Positions 19,152 to 27,896 of a stretch of 64,000 nucleotides of DNA are shown one piece after another. The stretch spans positions 1 to 64,000 of the forward strand of contig JANQAK010000001.1 in NCBI GenBank assembly GCA_024707075.1, written 5' to 3'. The translations under genes were made by a program, and so were the position numbers. Source of the DNA: Afipia sp. (lineage in GTDB: Bacteria > Pseudomonadota > Alphaproteobacteria > Rhizobiales > Xanthobacteraceae). The notes beneath the pieces are model-generated. The model was given only the letters and a program-made list of their open reading frames with translations, made no database searches and was not told the origin of the DNA. Position 1 is the first letter of the stretch, and the number at the start of each line of letters is the position of its first letter.

Positions 19152-20241
19152 TTACAGTTCTTTCACATCATTAAGTTTGGGAGGCGCCAAAAGGCGCAAG
19201 GCGTTTATGGTCACGAGGACCGTAGCGCCAGTATCTGCGAGAATGGCCGGCCACAGACCCGTCAAACCGACCACCGTGGTCACGAGGAATACGACCTTCA
19301 AACCAAGTGCGACAGCAATGTTCTGCTTGATGTTGATCATAGTGCGCTTTGACAGATCGACCATCGCCGCGACGTCTGCGACGCGACCGTGAAGCACGGC
19401 GGCGTCGGCGGTCTCGAGCGCGACGTCGGTGCCTCCGCCCATGGCGATGCCAACATCTGCGGCGGCCAGCGCGCGGGGGCATCGTTGATGCCGTCTCCAA
19501 TTTTCGCAACTGACCAGCCCGCTTTCTGAAACTGAGCAACGATCCTCTGCTTGTCCTCAGGCAGCAATTCCGCCTGAACCTCGATTCCAAGACGCTCGCC
19601 GATTGCATTTGCCGTTCTGCGATTGTCTCCGGTCAGCATGACCGTCTTGATGCCCATGTCCGTGAGAGCCTTCAGGCCTGACTTCGCGTCCGGCCGCACT
19701 TCATCACGCATCGCGATCGCGCCAGCCACTTCATGCCCGACCAGAACGATGGAAACCGTCTTTCCCTCATGATTGAGCGCAGAAATCTGCGCCTTCTGCT
19801 CTGGTGTCATCGGAGCCCGTTCACCAGCGGCCTTGGGAGATCCGACGAACACTTCAACCCCCTCCACCGTAGCACGAACGCCCACTCCGCCGATCGCGTT
19901 GGCGTCGGACGTAGGCGGCAACGATAGCTGCCGCTCGGTTGCTTTCGCTAGAATGGCCGTGGCGAGGGGTGGCTCGAACCCGCCTCAAGAGCTGCGGCAA
20001 ACCGCAATACGTCCGTTTCGGTGCGTCCATAGCCGATGATGTCCGTGACCTGGGCCTTACCGGCGGTCAAGGTCCCGGTCTTGTCAAAGCACGCGACGGT
20101 GATCTTGCCGATCTGCTCGAGGACTGCGCCGCCCTTCATCAGGAGCCCCCGCCGTGCCCCTGCGGATAAGCTTGCGGCAATGGCGGCCGGCGTCGAAATC
20201 ACCAGCGCGCATGGGCAGCCAATCAGGAGGATGGCAAGTCC
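19152..20241 (-). pseudogene. zntA: 3' half of a ZntA/CadA-type zinc/cadmium ATPase, split by the integrated element
   Basis: This fragment carries the catalytic part of a Zn/Cd/Pb P1B ATPase: LIGCPCALVISTP (metal site), CFDKTGTLT, TGDNRR and GDGINDAP, ending in NALRLL. It joins in frame to the 5' half at 57928-59079: across the shared GGACTT the protein reads WIYKGL then AILLIGCPCAL. Two more breaks lie within it. A G run near 19966 is one base short (after LEAGSSHP), and two extra bases sit near 19470-19478 just after GDGINDAP. The gene is therefore null three times over as read. Confidence 0.92.
20236..20241. other. attL core (left junction)
   Basis: AAGTCC on the plus strand (GGACTT on the minus strand) marks the switch from zntA sequence to element sequence. 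The element side begins TAGCGCATATACG. The same six bases recur at 57928-57933. The ATPase frame is restored exactly when the two copies are merged, which fixes this as the crossover segment. Confidence 0.9.
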
Positions 20242-20426
20242 TAGCGCATATACGTAAACTATATGATTTCATTGATGAATTTCAATCTTATAAATTCAGC
20301 GTGCTAAAATTGATGCTAGAAAATGACGATTTCTGCCTCTTTCGACGCCCCCAATGTACTGATTGTCGGACAACTCTGATGGCGCTGTATGCAAAGCACC
20401 TTGACCGAGCACCCATCTGGGCCTGA

Positions 20427-20756
20427 GTGTCGTTACTGTCGCAGCGAAGGCGAAGCAATGCCCAAGCTCGCCCTGAATCTAGCGGGACTTCTCTAACAGA
20501 GTCTTGCGAGGTTGAAAGCCCAATCAATCCTCGAGGCTTCCTCCTGAAACCGAAGCAAAAAGCCGTACCGCGTCGCTCAGCCGAATTTGTGATCGGCCGG
20601 GAGAGCTTTGCGCAGATCAGTGCCGTGGAAGGTATCGAAATCACTGCTGAGATGCAGGCGCGGTTTAAAGAGTTTGAGCGCCTGGGCCTTACGTCTGCAC
20701 AACGGCGGCGGGAGATCCTCAAGCTGTACAGCAAAAGCCAAGACAGCAAGAAGTAG
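20427..20756 (+). CDS. Hypothetical protein at the left end of the element
   Basis: About 109 residues, basic and polar, with a predicted helical C-terminal half (ISAVEGIEITAEMQARFKEF, then AQRRREILKLYSKSQ). No domain is recognised. It is the only plus-strand candidate between the left junction and the CoiA-like gene, so it would be convergent with that gene. The start is uncertain; the well-composed part begins around residue 40. Confidence 0.4.
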   Translation: MSLLSQRRRSNAQARPESSGTSLTESCEVESPINPRGFLLKPKQKAVPRRSAEFVIGRESFAQISAVEGIEITAEMQARFKEFERLGLTSAQRRREILKLYSKSQDSKK

Positions 20757-20819
20757 AAGTCGCGCATCGGAGGACGCCGAAGCTGCTGCTTGATTCCTGA
20801 GCCTGCCTCCTACCAATTC

Positions 20820-21611
20820 CTAAAAGCGCCGGGATCTTCGGGGCGAAAAGCCTGCCCGTTGCCTCAGTCCGGCGAGACGTTGGTATTCCTGCTGGGCGCG
20901 CTGCTCTCGAAGGACTTGAGAAACATTGGCGAGGGTCTGCTCGACCTCGATCAGCCGGGAACGGGTGGGAGCCACACTCACAAACTGCTCGGGCGATATA
21001 CCTATAACAACGGCTTTCTCTTCCGCACGGCCAGGGAGCAGGCACCAGAGGGTACCCTTGAAAGGATCAGAGGGATCGACCACGCCTCCACCTCGGAAAT
21101 CAAAGATAACGGGCACTGAGCTACCCAACCACATCTTGGGAAAGCACTCGTCAGGAAACGATAGCAGATAGTGTCCATCGGCTATTCGTCTGAACTCTTC
21201 CTTGCCCTTCAGAAACCTTGGATAGTCCCGTTGTAGGCGGGTGCCATCCACGATCCACAGCATGTTCTTGTAGAAGCGCTCGCGCGCAGTTCGTTCATGC
21301 GGATCCAGATGCGAATGCTGGAATTCAAGCACGAGGCCATGGTTCGTGCGGACGTCTGCGATGTGCCGCTCTCCGGATTCATCGTGTTGGATATATTCTT
21401 GGAATTCGGCCGGGAATTGGTTCTTCCATGTGCGGTGCCACTCGGTTTCCGGCTCCGACCAGGAGTCGCAGTCCCGAATTCCGCGGTGCGCCCAGTGCGG
21501 AATTCTATAGGAGCCGCATTTGGCAATAACTTCGCCATGACATGAGGGACACGCACCGCGCCCGCCAGCGAATGCTTCAATACGTTCACCGGCAGCGAGG
21601 GCAAATTTCAT
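20820..21611 (-). CDS. CoiA-like predicted nuclease
   Basis: About 263 residues. The N-terminal ~45 residues hold a CxxC zinc-knuckle region (ACPSCHGEVIAKCG) and PHWAHRG. A PD-(D/E)xK-like core of the competence protein CoiA family follows: ETEWHRTWKNQFP, HIADVRTNHGLVLEFQHSHL (Asp and Glu-x-Gln of the active site) and YKNMLWIVDG. CoiA was named for competence in Gram-positive bacteria, but many CoiA-like proteins occur alone on mobile elements. It begins 8 bp after the gamma-glutamylcyclotransferase-like gene, so the two probably form an operon. The start at 21611 is preferred to an upstream ATG that lies inside that gene. Confidence 0.78.
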   Translation of the reverse strand: MKFALAAGERIEAFAGGRGACPSCHGEVIAKCGSYRIPHWAHRGIRDCDSWSEPETEWHRTWKNQFPAEFQEYIQHDESGERHIADVRTNHGLVLEFQHSHLDPHERTARERFYKNMLWIVDGTRLQRDYPRFLKGKEEFRRIADGHYLLSFPDECFPKMWLGSSVPVIFDFRGGGVVDPSDPFKGTLWCLLPGRAEEKAVVIGISPEQFVSVAPTRSRLIEVEQTLANVSQVLREQRAQQEYQRLAGLRQRAGFSPRRSRRF

Positions 21612-21619
21612 TGCACTTC

Positions 21620-22150
21620 CTAACGAGTTCTTGTGACTTCCCAAGCTTGGAGTGCTGCAATTTGCTCAGCATGCCGCTTTTTGTCGGGATCCACCGTGGT
21701 GACAACAGAAGTAATGGCCTCCACAACGTATTGCTGAGGCAAGCCATGCTCGGTTGCGCCTGCTTGTACCCATGCTTTGTACCAGGAGTAGGGCGCAAGG
21801 CCCTCTCTAATAAACCTAGGGTCGGCGACGTAGGTCTGAGCAGGTAACTGCTCTCCGTTCGGTAGAGTGACCAGTACCTTTAGGTCTTCATATCCCCTCC
21901 CAAGCCCTTCAAGCCTATCTAGCTGACCTTTTTCGGATTCCGGGATGTCGTAGACCACACCCCAGACTGTATGAGCCTCAACATCGGTGTAGAAGATGTC
22001 GCATTTCGACGAGCCATCCTTGCTACTTAGTTTGTGGAAACGGAGTTGGTGGCCTGCCAGCTTTGCAATGGTAACGAATTCACAGGGCACACGAACGCCT
22101 AGCCTTCCGCTGCACATGTTTGAGCCGTAAGCGAAGTATTTGAATTTCAA
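21620..22150 (-). CDS. Gamma-glutamylcyclotransferase-like protein
   Basis: A 176-residue protein of the GGCT/AIG2-like fold. The substrate loop FAYGSNM is at the N-terminus, and the catalytic Glu is probably in LDRLEGLGRGYE. Members cyclise gamma-glutamyl groups to 5-oxoproline or act on related amides. On mobile elements such proteins are often of unknown role. It lies between Shedu and the CoiA-like gene on the same strand. Confidence 0.85.
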   Translation of the reverse strand: MKFKYFAYGSNMCSGRLGVRVPCEFVTIAKLAGHQLRFHKLSSKDGSSKCDIFYTDVEAHTVWGVVYDIPESEKGQLDRLEGLGRGYEDLKVLVTLPNGEQLPAQTYVADPRFIREGLAPYSWYKAWVQAGATEHGLPQQYVVEAITSVVTTVDPDKKRHAEQIAALQAWEVTRTR

Positions 22151-22277
22151 ATAAACTACCTCTCCTGGTCGACCTATTTTAGACCGACCGAAAATGTTCC
22201 AAGAAAGAGACTCTCAGTTATCTCCACCGTGTAACTCCTCGTTTGTTTCTAACTCCGTCCCAGCAGGTTTAGACCCC

Positions 22278-23432
22278 CTAGGATTCACTTTGGTGAACTA
22301 TGAACTTTGCCCGTTCGTAGAGTTCATCGAAGGTGATGATTTCCGGATTGAGAGTATTCCGCCGGAAGAGCTCGAACGAACGCAGCTGCTCTTGGTTCAC
22401 GCCGTGATCACCAACGAACGAGTTGAGATTCCCGACCACCAGATATGCTTTCGGTGCGTAATTAAATACTTCCTCGCCGGTGGGATAACCGTCGGAATCG
22501 TTGACCGCGAGTTTGCCGCGAATGGTATCCATCGCGGACGCGACAGTTCCTTGAACCTGTGATACCGCGCCTGCCAGCTGGGCAGATGGTGACCAACAGC
22601 CTGCGCGATAAGGATTGTCGTCTAGAAGAGGCGTCTTATTGGTCTTGATTTCCACGAAGCAGAGATTGGAAATGATGCCTTTCGATTTCATCAGCGCGTC
22701 TACACGCTTGCCGCGCCCCCGAACATGATAACCCTGAACAACCTGTTCCAGTTTCTTATCGTTAAGACGGTCGAGATAGATGTAGTTCAATCCGTATCCG
22801 AAAATCCAAGGGTTCTTCTCGAAGAACGCTTGCCATACAGCCTCGTCACCGCATTGTTTTACCTCCTTGGCCTTGTCGAAATACGCCTGATCTTCCAGGA
22901 GGAGCCGAAAGGCCTCAAGTTGCTTCTTTCGATAACCAACGGCGATGACGTCCTTCCTCGTTATCGAGGAAGAAACGATTTCCGCAAAGAGCGCTTCGTT
23001 CTCCTCGACAAGGTTCTGAGCCTGTCGTTTGGATAGAACCAGGCTACGCAATTCTTCGTCTGGGATATTGATGCCACCGGTTCCCTTGAAAGAGACCGAC
23101 CGAACATTGGCGATGAACTCAAGTAGCGTATTAATTTCGTCACCGACGAACGAGAAACTTGCATTATGCGGCTTGTCAGACGCGACAGAGTAGCCCTGAA
23201 TGGACAGGACGAAAATTCGACGGTCAGCCTCGAAGAATTTTGCGGTGATATGGCTCTTCGCACCTTCCTTATGTCGCAACACTACTTCGTCCCTAATGGT
23301 AGCGAATGCGTAAGCGTCCGGAGATTCAATGACCTTGGATGCAATTCGCACCTTTCGGTCTTGTTGCCCGAACGCAGGTAGACTTGGGCTGATGTAAGTC
23401 TCGCCCGGTTTTGGATTTTGGTAATTGCTCAT
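22278..23432 (-). CDS. sduA: Shedu anti-phage nuclease (SduA, DUF4263)
   Basis: About 384 residues. The C-terminal half is the DUF4263 nuclease of the single-gene Shedu defence system: WQAFFEKNPWIFGYG (about residues 200-214), KRVDALM (Asp near 245), LCFVEIKTNKTPLL (Glu and Lys near 261-263) and the conserved QLAGAVSQVQ helix. The N-terminal ~150 residues are a variable sensing region. Shedu is known to protect against phages through this PD-(D/E)xK nuclease. The ATG at 23432 has GGAG upstream; an ATG 21 bases earlier has none. It begins just after tRNA-Leu copy A in transcription order. Confidence 0.92.
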   Translation of the reverse strand: MSNYQNPKPGETYISPSLPAFGQQDRKVRIASKVIESPDAYAFATIRDEVVLRHKEGAKSHITAKFFEADRRIFVLSIQGYSVASDKPHNASFSFVGDEINTLLEFIANVRSVSFKGTGGINIPDEELRSLVLSKRQAQNLVEENEALFAEIVSSSITRKDVIAVGYRKKQLEAFRLLLEDQAYFDKAKEVKQCGDEAVWQAFFEKNPWIFGYGLNYIYLDRLNDKKLEQVVQGYHVRGRGKRVDALMKSKGIISNLCFVEIKTNKTPLLDDNPYRAGCWSPSAQLAGAVSQVQGTVASAMDTIRGKLAVNDSDGYPTGEEVFNYAPKAYLVVGNLNSFVGDHGVNQEQLRSFELFRRNTLNPEIITFDELYERAKFIVHQSES

Positions 23433-23473
23433 AAGGGCTGACTCCGCTGCCATTTAATATTCATGCAATACAG

Positions 23474-23781
23474 TGGTGCGGGCGCCCGGACTCGAACCGG
23501 GACAGGCAATTACCCTACGGATTTTCTTACCCTCTACGGCTTTCGCCGCCGCGTTTTAAAGGCGTTTGTGGTCTGGACTATCCCTTCACCCTAGCAGGAT
23601 AACTCAACTGCCTTAGGTGCTGCCCGCCTAGTCTCTACACCTTCCCCAACTTCGTTAGGGCTTGGCTCGGGATTGCCAGTGAAAATTTCCCCGAATTTGA
23701 GCAGTTCTGAATCCTGGGTTTCCCCGGGAGCACTCAGTCGTACGCTTAAGTCCTATGCGTTACCAATTTCGCCACGCCCGC
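23474..23781 (-). tRNA. tRNA-Leu(UAA) copy A with group I intron in the anticodon
   Basis: Exon 1 is 23748-23781 (34 nt) and exon 2 is 23474-23525 (52 nt, including encoded CCA). They splice to an 86-nt class II tRNA with anticodon UAA. The acceptor stem GCGGGCG/CGCCCGC and the T arm CCCGG-TTCGAGT-CCGGG pair fully. Blemishes compared with copy C: one base fewer in the D loop (GGTAACGC) and a mismatch in the anticodon stem (AGGA against TCCG). It may be weakly functional or starting to decay. Confidence 0.9.
23526..23747 (-). ncRNA. Group I intron in tRNA-Leu copy A
   Basis: A 222-nt intron between U34 and A35 of the anticodon, ending in G as group I introns do. Conserved core elements are visible: GGCAATCCCGAGCCAAGCC (P4 region), GGAAGGTGTAGAGACTAGGC with GGGATAGTCC (P7 strands), and a capped GGCGGCGAAAGCCG hairpin. 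Position and core match the tRNA-Leu(UAA) introns known from cyanobacteria and plastids. It has no open reading frame. Confidence 0.9.
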
Positions 23782-23921
23782 ACGGGATGACTGGTGTTTT
23801 ATAGCAAGGATTTTGGTCCTAAGCTACAACAGTTAAGCAAGAGGACTCGCGTGCTAGGGTTGGCTACCTGGCCTCTACAGCCAGCCCGCACGCTTAATGA
23901 TCGCTAGCTCTGATGACAAAG

Positions 23922-25352
23922 TTACGGGATAAGCTCCTTAAAAGCACCGAGCGAGAGTTCGTAAGATTGTAAGTATTGCCGATAGCGTCCCCACCCAGGC
24001 TCTTTTATCCAACGATCATACTTCCAACCGCATTTCGCGAGCTCTGAGATGACAAAAATAAACTCAAGTGTGTCGGTTAGAAAGAAAATCTGTTGATGTG
24101 TGGCGTCCACTGATATCTTGGGTGGCGTACCGTGAACGAAATAATTACGTGCCCGAACACAATGCTCGATGACAAGCAACATGTCTGGAAGTCGCTGTTT
24201 CAGAGGCTTCGGAAGCGAAGAGAAATGGGCCTCTATCTTCTTACGAAGAGTCTGCGCTTTTACTCGGCCTAAGCTATTTAGAATCTGCTCATTGTAAGGC
24301 ACGGGTAGATTCTTCGCATCCGTCTTCAGCTTGCTGAGGATTTTCGTCGCGCGAGCAGGCAGCGGCTTTGCAACATTGAACTCTGGCAAAATATCAAATG
24401 CGTTAGCCGCGCCAACAAGCCGATCAATCGTATAGATTTCTTCGCGCATATTTTGGATGACACGCTGCCGCGCGCTTGCATGAGTTGGCTTTGCTAACCA
24501 ACGCTCTATAACTTGCTTGAATTCACCCCTGTGGAACCCACCTGAGATCAAGTTGTCGCGAAAGTCGGCCTCTTGGCCGGAACCCGATTCCTCGTAGGAA
24601 GAGTGGAGAGTGATCTCTCCCTCTTGTCGCTCTGAATTCTTATGTTGGATGCGGACATTTTGAATACACTGTTTTGCATGGCTTAAGAATTCACAGAGAA
24701 TGCGAAATTCATGCGCAGCGTGCAGCGCATCTTCAAGAGATACCGCTTTCTTGAAGTTTAGTGCGATGCGAACCTCGTTCTTTACGCTGATTCCTTTTGG
24801 CGAAGGGGAGCTGAACGTACCCCCATTAAACACGACAATCTCATAATCCTTGCTCTTGGCAGAAACGATTGGACCCCGATCCGCATAATAATAGATTCTA
24901 TTGTAGGTGATTTTCCGCCGATCTTTTTTGGCCCAATCGGGCATCAATCTCCGAATGTTCTTGCTGGACGAACTGCCGAATGCGCCGTGATCATAGAAGA
25001 GATTAATAGCTCCCGTGGTCGTAAATGAAATTCGAGAAACTATCTTTCTTTCAGCATCAATATGGCGCGGACCAATTGCAACATGATGCGGGAATAGCGA
25101 AATGAAATGCTTTGTAGTGCCATAATAAAAGGAGCTCCCGCTCATCTCTGCACCGATCGCGTTGCAGATGGTAACCTTCTCTCCGCTGCGGGCCACACCA
25201 CGAATTGTCTGCATTTTCTCCTTGGGAAGATGAATATGGTGATCGGAGAACACTTCGAGCTTCGAGTCCCTTCCCGCCAAAGTAACTTGACCAGGAAGCC
25301 GCCGTCCCTGGATCGTAAAATGTCCCAGATACCGCTTTAGGGGATTATCCAC
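23922..25352 (-). CDS. ApeA-like HEPN protein, probable anti-phage effector
   Basis: A 476-residue protein. The N-terminal ~200 residues are beta-rich and begin GHFTIQGRRLPGQVTLAG, in the style of ApeA N-terminal domains. The C-terminal ~150 residues are helical and carry RNYFVH at about 402-407, the Rx4H catalytic motif of HEPN ribonucleases. ApeA in E. coli is an abortive-infection HEPN protein that acts on host tRNA; the same role is inferred here. The next gene upstream (12 bp away) encodes another Rx4H protein, so the two probably act as a pair or operon. Confidence 0.75.
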   Translation of the reverse strand: MDNPLKRYLGHFTIQGRRLPGQVTLAGRDSKLEVFSDHHIHLPKEKMQTIRGVARSGEKVTICNAIGAEMSGSSFYYGTTKHFISLFPHHVAIGPRHIDAERKIVSRISFTTTGAINLFYDHGAFGSSSSKNIRRLMPDWAKKDRRKITYNRIYYYADRGPIVSAKSKDYEIVVFNGGTFSSPSPKGISVKNEVRIALNFKKAVSLEDALHAAHEFRILCEFLSHAKQCIQNVRIQHKNSERQEGEITLHSSYEESGSGQEADFRDNLISGGFHRGEFKQVIERWLAKPTHASARQRVIQNMREEIYTIDRLVGAANAFDILPEFNVAKPLPARATKILSKLKTDAKNLPVPYNEQILNSLGRVKAQTLRKKIEAHFSSLPKPLKQRLPDMLLVIEHCVRARNYFVHGTPPKISVDATHQQIFFLTDTLEFIFVISELAKCGWKYDRWIKEPGWGRYRQYLQSYELSLGAFKELIP

Positions 25353-25364
25353 GGTGCCACACCT

Positions 25365-26381
25365 CTATCCTATCGGACTTATTTGGTCGCCCATGATAGT
25401 TCCGTAAGAATAGCGCACATGCGGCGAGCGGCGTTGTTCTGGCAAGAGAACGATAATGCCGATCGGAAATCCTGCGAATGGCTGGGCGTTCTTTCCGCTA
25501 AGAAATGCGAGCATAACCTCAAATATGCCTGCCAATTGCGCCGTGACATCTCTCATAAAAACAGAAGCTTGTATGCGCGGCTGCAGTGTTTTCGGATGAA
25601 CAACCTCGATTGTCGGCGGCACAAGTTCAAGAGCCGGGCTCAAAGTAAAATCGCTCGCAACCACATATTGGTCTGGCTTTGGATGCTCTACGCAATTTCG
25701 CACATTCCTTACGAACTGTAGTACCGGAAGAGCCTGCTGCATGAACTTAGAAAAATCATCATCAACACCATATTGTTGCGCAACGAGCTCGGCGAGAGAT
25801 CTGAACCCGCGCTTCCCTGCCTTCTCTCCATAAAGCAGCTTGGCTATTCCCAACAATGACTGGAGAACATGGTCGGCTTTCTGGGCAAAAGCTTTGGTCT
25901 GCGCGGTAATATCCCCCACGGATGGCAACAACACCGAGCGATCGCGCTGACGATAATCTTGAACCTCGGCCTTCTTTTGTGCTTCTTCGATATTAACGGC
26001 CATATCCTGCATTGCCGCAAGATCCTTGAGGGCAGAGAGGGCCAAGGTTAATCCAGCCTCCTTGTCGAAACCGGCAGGAAGGAATGTTGGGTTGAGCAGT
26101 TCTCTTGCCGTCAACAGCGTTTTACCCACCAATTCCGAGCTAGAGCCAATCGAAAGGATCCTCTGCTGAACATTCGGAACGCTGGCGTTGGTTCGCTGTG
26201 GGTCTATTTTATCGGCAAGCTGCGTCGCATAAACGCCGCCCTCCTTTATGATGTAAAGAATACCGCCAAGCCCAATCATCTCCGTAATGGGTGTTTGGTC
26301 ATCGGGCGTACCAACGCTCATGCTCATTGCCGACTCGCGAATGCGGTCGATCGGGCGCTTGTCTTTCCTCTCTTCGATCAT
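25365..26381 (-). CDS. Hypothetical protein with a HEPN-like Rx4H motif, partner of the ApeA-like protein
   Basis: A 338-residue, mostly helical protein I cannot place in a family. The motif FVRNVRNCVEHP (about residues 223-234) contains RNCVEH, the arrangement found in HEPN domains. A short N-terminal hydrophobic stretch, LGGILYIIKEGG, and a coiled-coil-prone region (about 105-150) precede it. It lies 12 bp upstream of the ApeA-like gene on the same strand, which supports a joint defence role; that role is inference. Confidence 0.55.
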   Translation of the reverse strand: MIEERKDKRPIDRIRESAMSMSVGTPDDQTPITEMIGLGGILYIIKEGGVYATQLADKIDPQRTNASVPNVQQRILSIGSSSELVGKTLLTARELLNPTFLPAGFDKEAGLTLALSALKDLAAMQDMAVNIEEAQKKAEVQDYRQRDRSVLLPSVGDITAQTKAFAQKADHVLQSLLGIAKLLYGEKAGKRGFRSLAELVAQQYGVDDDFSKFMQQALPVLQFVRNVRNCVEHPKPDQYVVASDFTLSPALELVPPTIEVVHPKTLQPRIQASVFMRDVTAQLAGIFEVMLAFLSGKNAQPFAGFPIGIIVLLPEQRRSPHVRYSYGTIMGDQISPIG

Positions 26382-26777
26382 TTTCCAACAATCTATAATT
26401 TAGCAGCGATGGTATGCAACCAACGAATATATACGTTCGGTACAGCAAAAACGTATTGACGATATATCCGCTTTGACTCATATAGATTCATCGCTTGAAT
26501 GGTTATTCGACGAACACAGGGGCCGCTACAACGGCCCCTGTTGCTTTATCGACTGATCGTGATCGAGAGATAAACCCTCAATCGCCCCAGCCACAAAGCG
26601 AGTATGCCACTTAGGTTCATGGTCGTCGCTTTCTTTTGGTTATTCAACGTAGCGGCCATTCGCCTCGCGGCAAGCGAACCTAACACGGACTGCGCTTTTG
26701 CGAATTTCCTCGTAGTCATTTGCGACGAGCTGCGTGTTCAATAGTCCGCATGGTATGACAAACAAGCGGTCTTCACT
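26382..26777. other. 396-bp non-coding interval with a strong hairpin
   Basis: No credible gene. A perfect hairpin sits at 26516-26541 and the rest is AT-rich. It separates the HEPN pair from the next minus-strand gene, whose stop is at 26778, and probably contains the promoter of the HEPN operon. Confidence 0.5.
26516..26541. terminator. Perfect 10-bp hairpin, probable terminator
   Basis: ACAGGGGCCG and CGGCCCCTGT pair perfectly around the loop CTACAA. TTGCTTT follows on the plus side, a weak U-tract. It lies downstream of the minus-strand gene ending at 26778 and upstream of the HEPN operon, so it may insulate the two. Confidence 0.55.
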
Positions 26778-27896
26778 TCATGCGCAATCGTTAACGTCAT
26801 CCCATATCCTGCCGGTGGCAATAGGATCCAACTTATCAGCCTGTAAGAGCGCCCATTTCTGCCAACGGGAAACTCGGGCGGCGTCAGTACCTTCAGTCGG
26901 CGAGCCGACAACGGACAAGACAAAAGCCCGAATTGCCTGCGCCCGTTGATAATTTTCCGCGCTGTCCGTAAGACGCTTTAGCCTATCCGCCTCCAGCTTT
27001 ATGAGGCGTTCTCGCTCGGCTTTTTGTTGTTCCAGTTTTTTCTTAATCGCCTCCTGCCGCATCTGCTCTCGGCGACGCACCTCCTCTTCGTAGACCCAAG
27101 TCCGGTGCTCGCGATATTGCATTTCTCCGGCGACGATTATTTCCACGGCAATGCTGGTGAGCTGGCTCTCCAGCGTTTGCTCGTCCGAGTCGACCCACGA
27201 TGCGCGCTCAGTATTCTTATCGTAACCCTTGAATATTGAGAACTTCAGCCTCTCGACAGCCTGCTCATCAGGTACTCGTCGGCGATTTGCTACACGCTCA
27301 AGTCCTATGGACACATTTTGGTGACCCACATTCACATAGATGGTGCGAGTCTCCTGGCCCTGTACTGTTACCGAGCAATCAAGACGGCTCAGTCCGTAGA
27401 AAAGCCCCTGCAAGATGCGGAGACGCCGCTTTTCCAAGGCGGTACTGAATATCGCCGTGTGCCACGACGATTGTGCCGCTTTCCTTGCATCATCCTCTAC
27501 CTGGCGTCGAAACGCAGCATGCGGTGGCGATAAGTTCTTCGACGCAAGCACGACCCCAATATTGCGCGTGACACGCGCCCGCAGATTTTCTATGGGCTCG
27601 TCAAATATTGGCGCTACCGGTTCTGTCTCTTCAAGCTCCTTTTGATGCTGCCGATAATCCCATTGGCCGATCTGTATCGTATCGGACACGCCTGGCGGGC
27701 GCGGCGGCAAAGGACTGGTCTTCACCTTCTGTCCTGCATGAACCTTATTCCAGTGCCCCTGCGGCGGTAATGGCACGAACGCCTTCACACAGTTCTTTCG
27801 CAATCCGTTGTCGGATAGCTCAAGCGTCTTTGCGACCTCGCGCATAGGTCCCGACCAAACTAGATCGTGTAGTTGCTGACGCGTGTAAGTTTTCAT
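26778..27896 (-). CDS. Conserved hypothetical protein with a helix-turn-helix-like N-terminus and coiled coil
   Basis: About 372 residues. The first ~50 residues, RQQLHDLVWSGPMREVAKTL then SDNGLRKNC and PLPPQGHWNKVHAGQK, form a recurrent domain in proteobacterial mobile DNA that looks like a DNA-binding module; I know no function for it. Residues about 260-320 are strongly charged and probably a long coiled coil (EEEVRRREQMRQEAIKKKL). The ATG at 27896 has a near-perfect AAGGAGGT 5 bases upstream, which fixes the start. Confidence 0.65.
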   Translation of the reverse strand: MKTYTRQQLHDLVWSGPMREVAKTLELSDNGLRKNCVKAFVPLPPQGHWNKVHAGQKVKTSPLPPRPPGVSDTIQIGQWDYRQHQKELEETEPVAPIFDEPIENLRARVTRNIGVVLASKNLSPPHAAFRRQVEDDARKAAQSSWHTAIFSTALEKRRLRILQGLFYGLSRLDCSVTVQGQETRTIYVNVGHQNVSIGLERVANRRRVPDEQAVERLKFSIFKGYDKNTERASWVDSDEQTLESQLTSIAVEIIVAGEMQYREHRTWVYEEEVRRREQMRQEAIKKKLEQQKAERERLIKLEADRLKRLTDSAENYQRAQAIRAFVLSVVGSPTEGTDAARVSRWQKWALLQADKLDPIATGRIWDDVNDCA

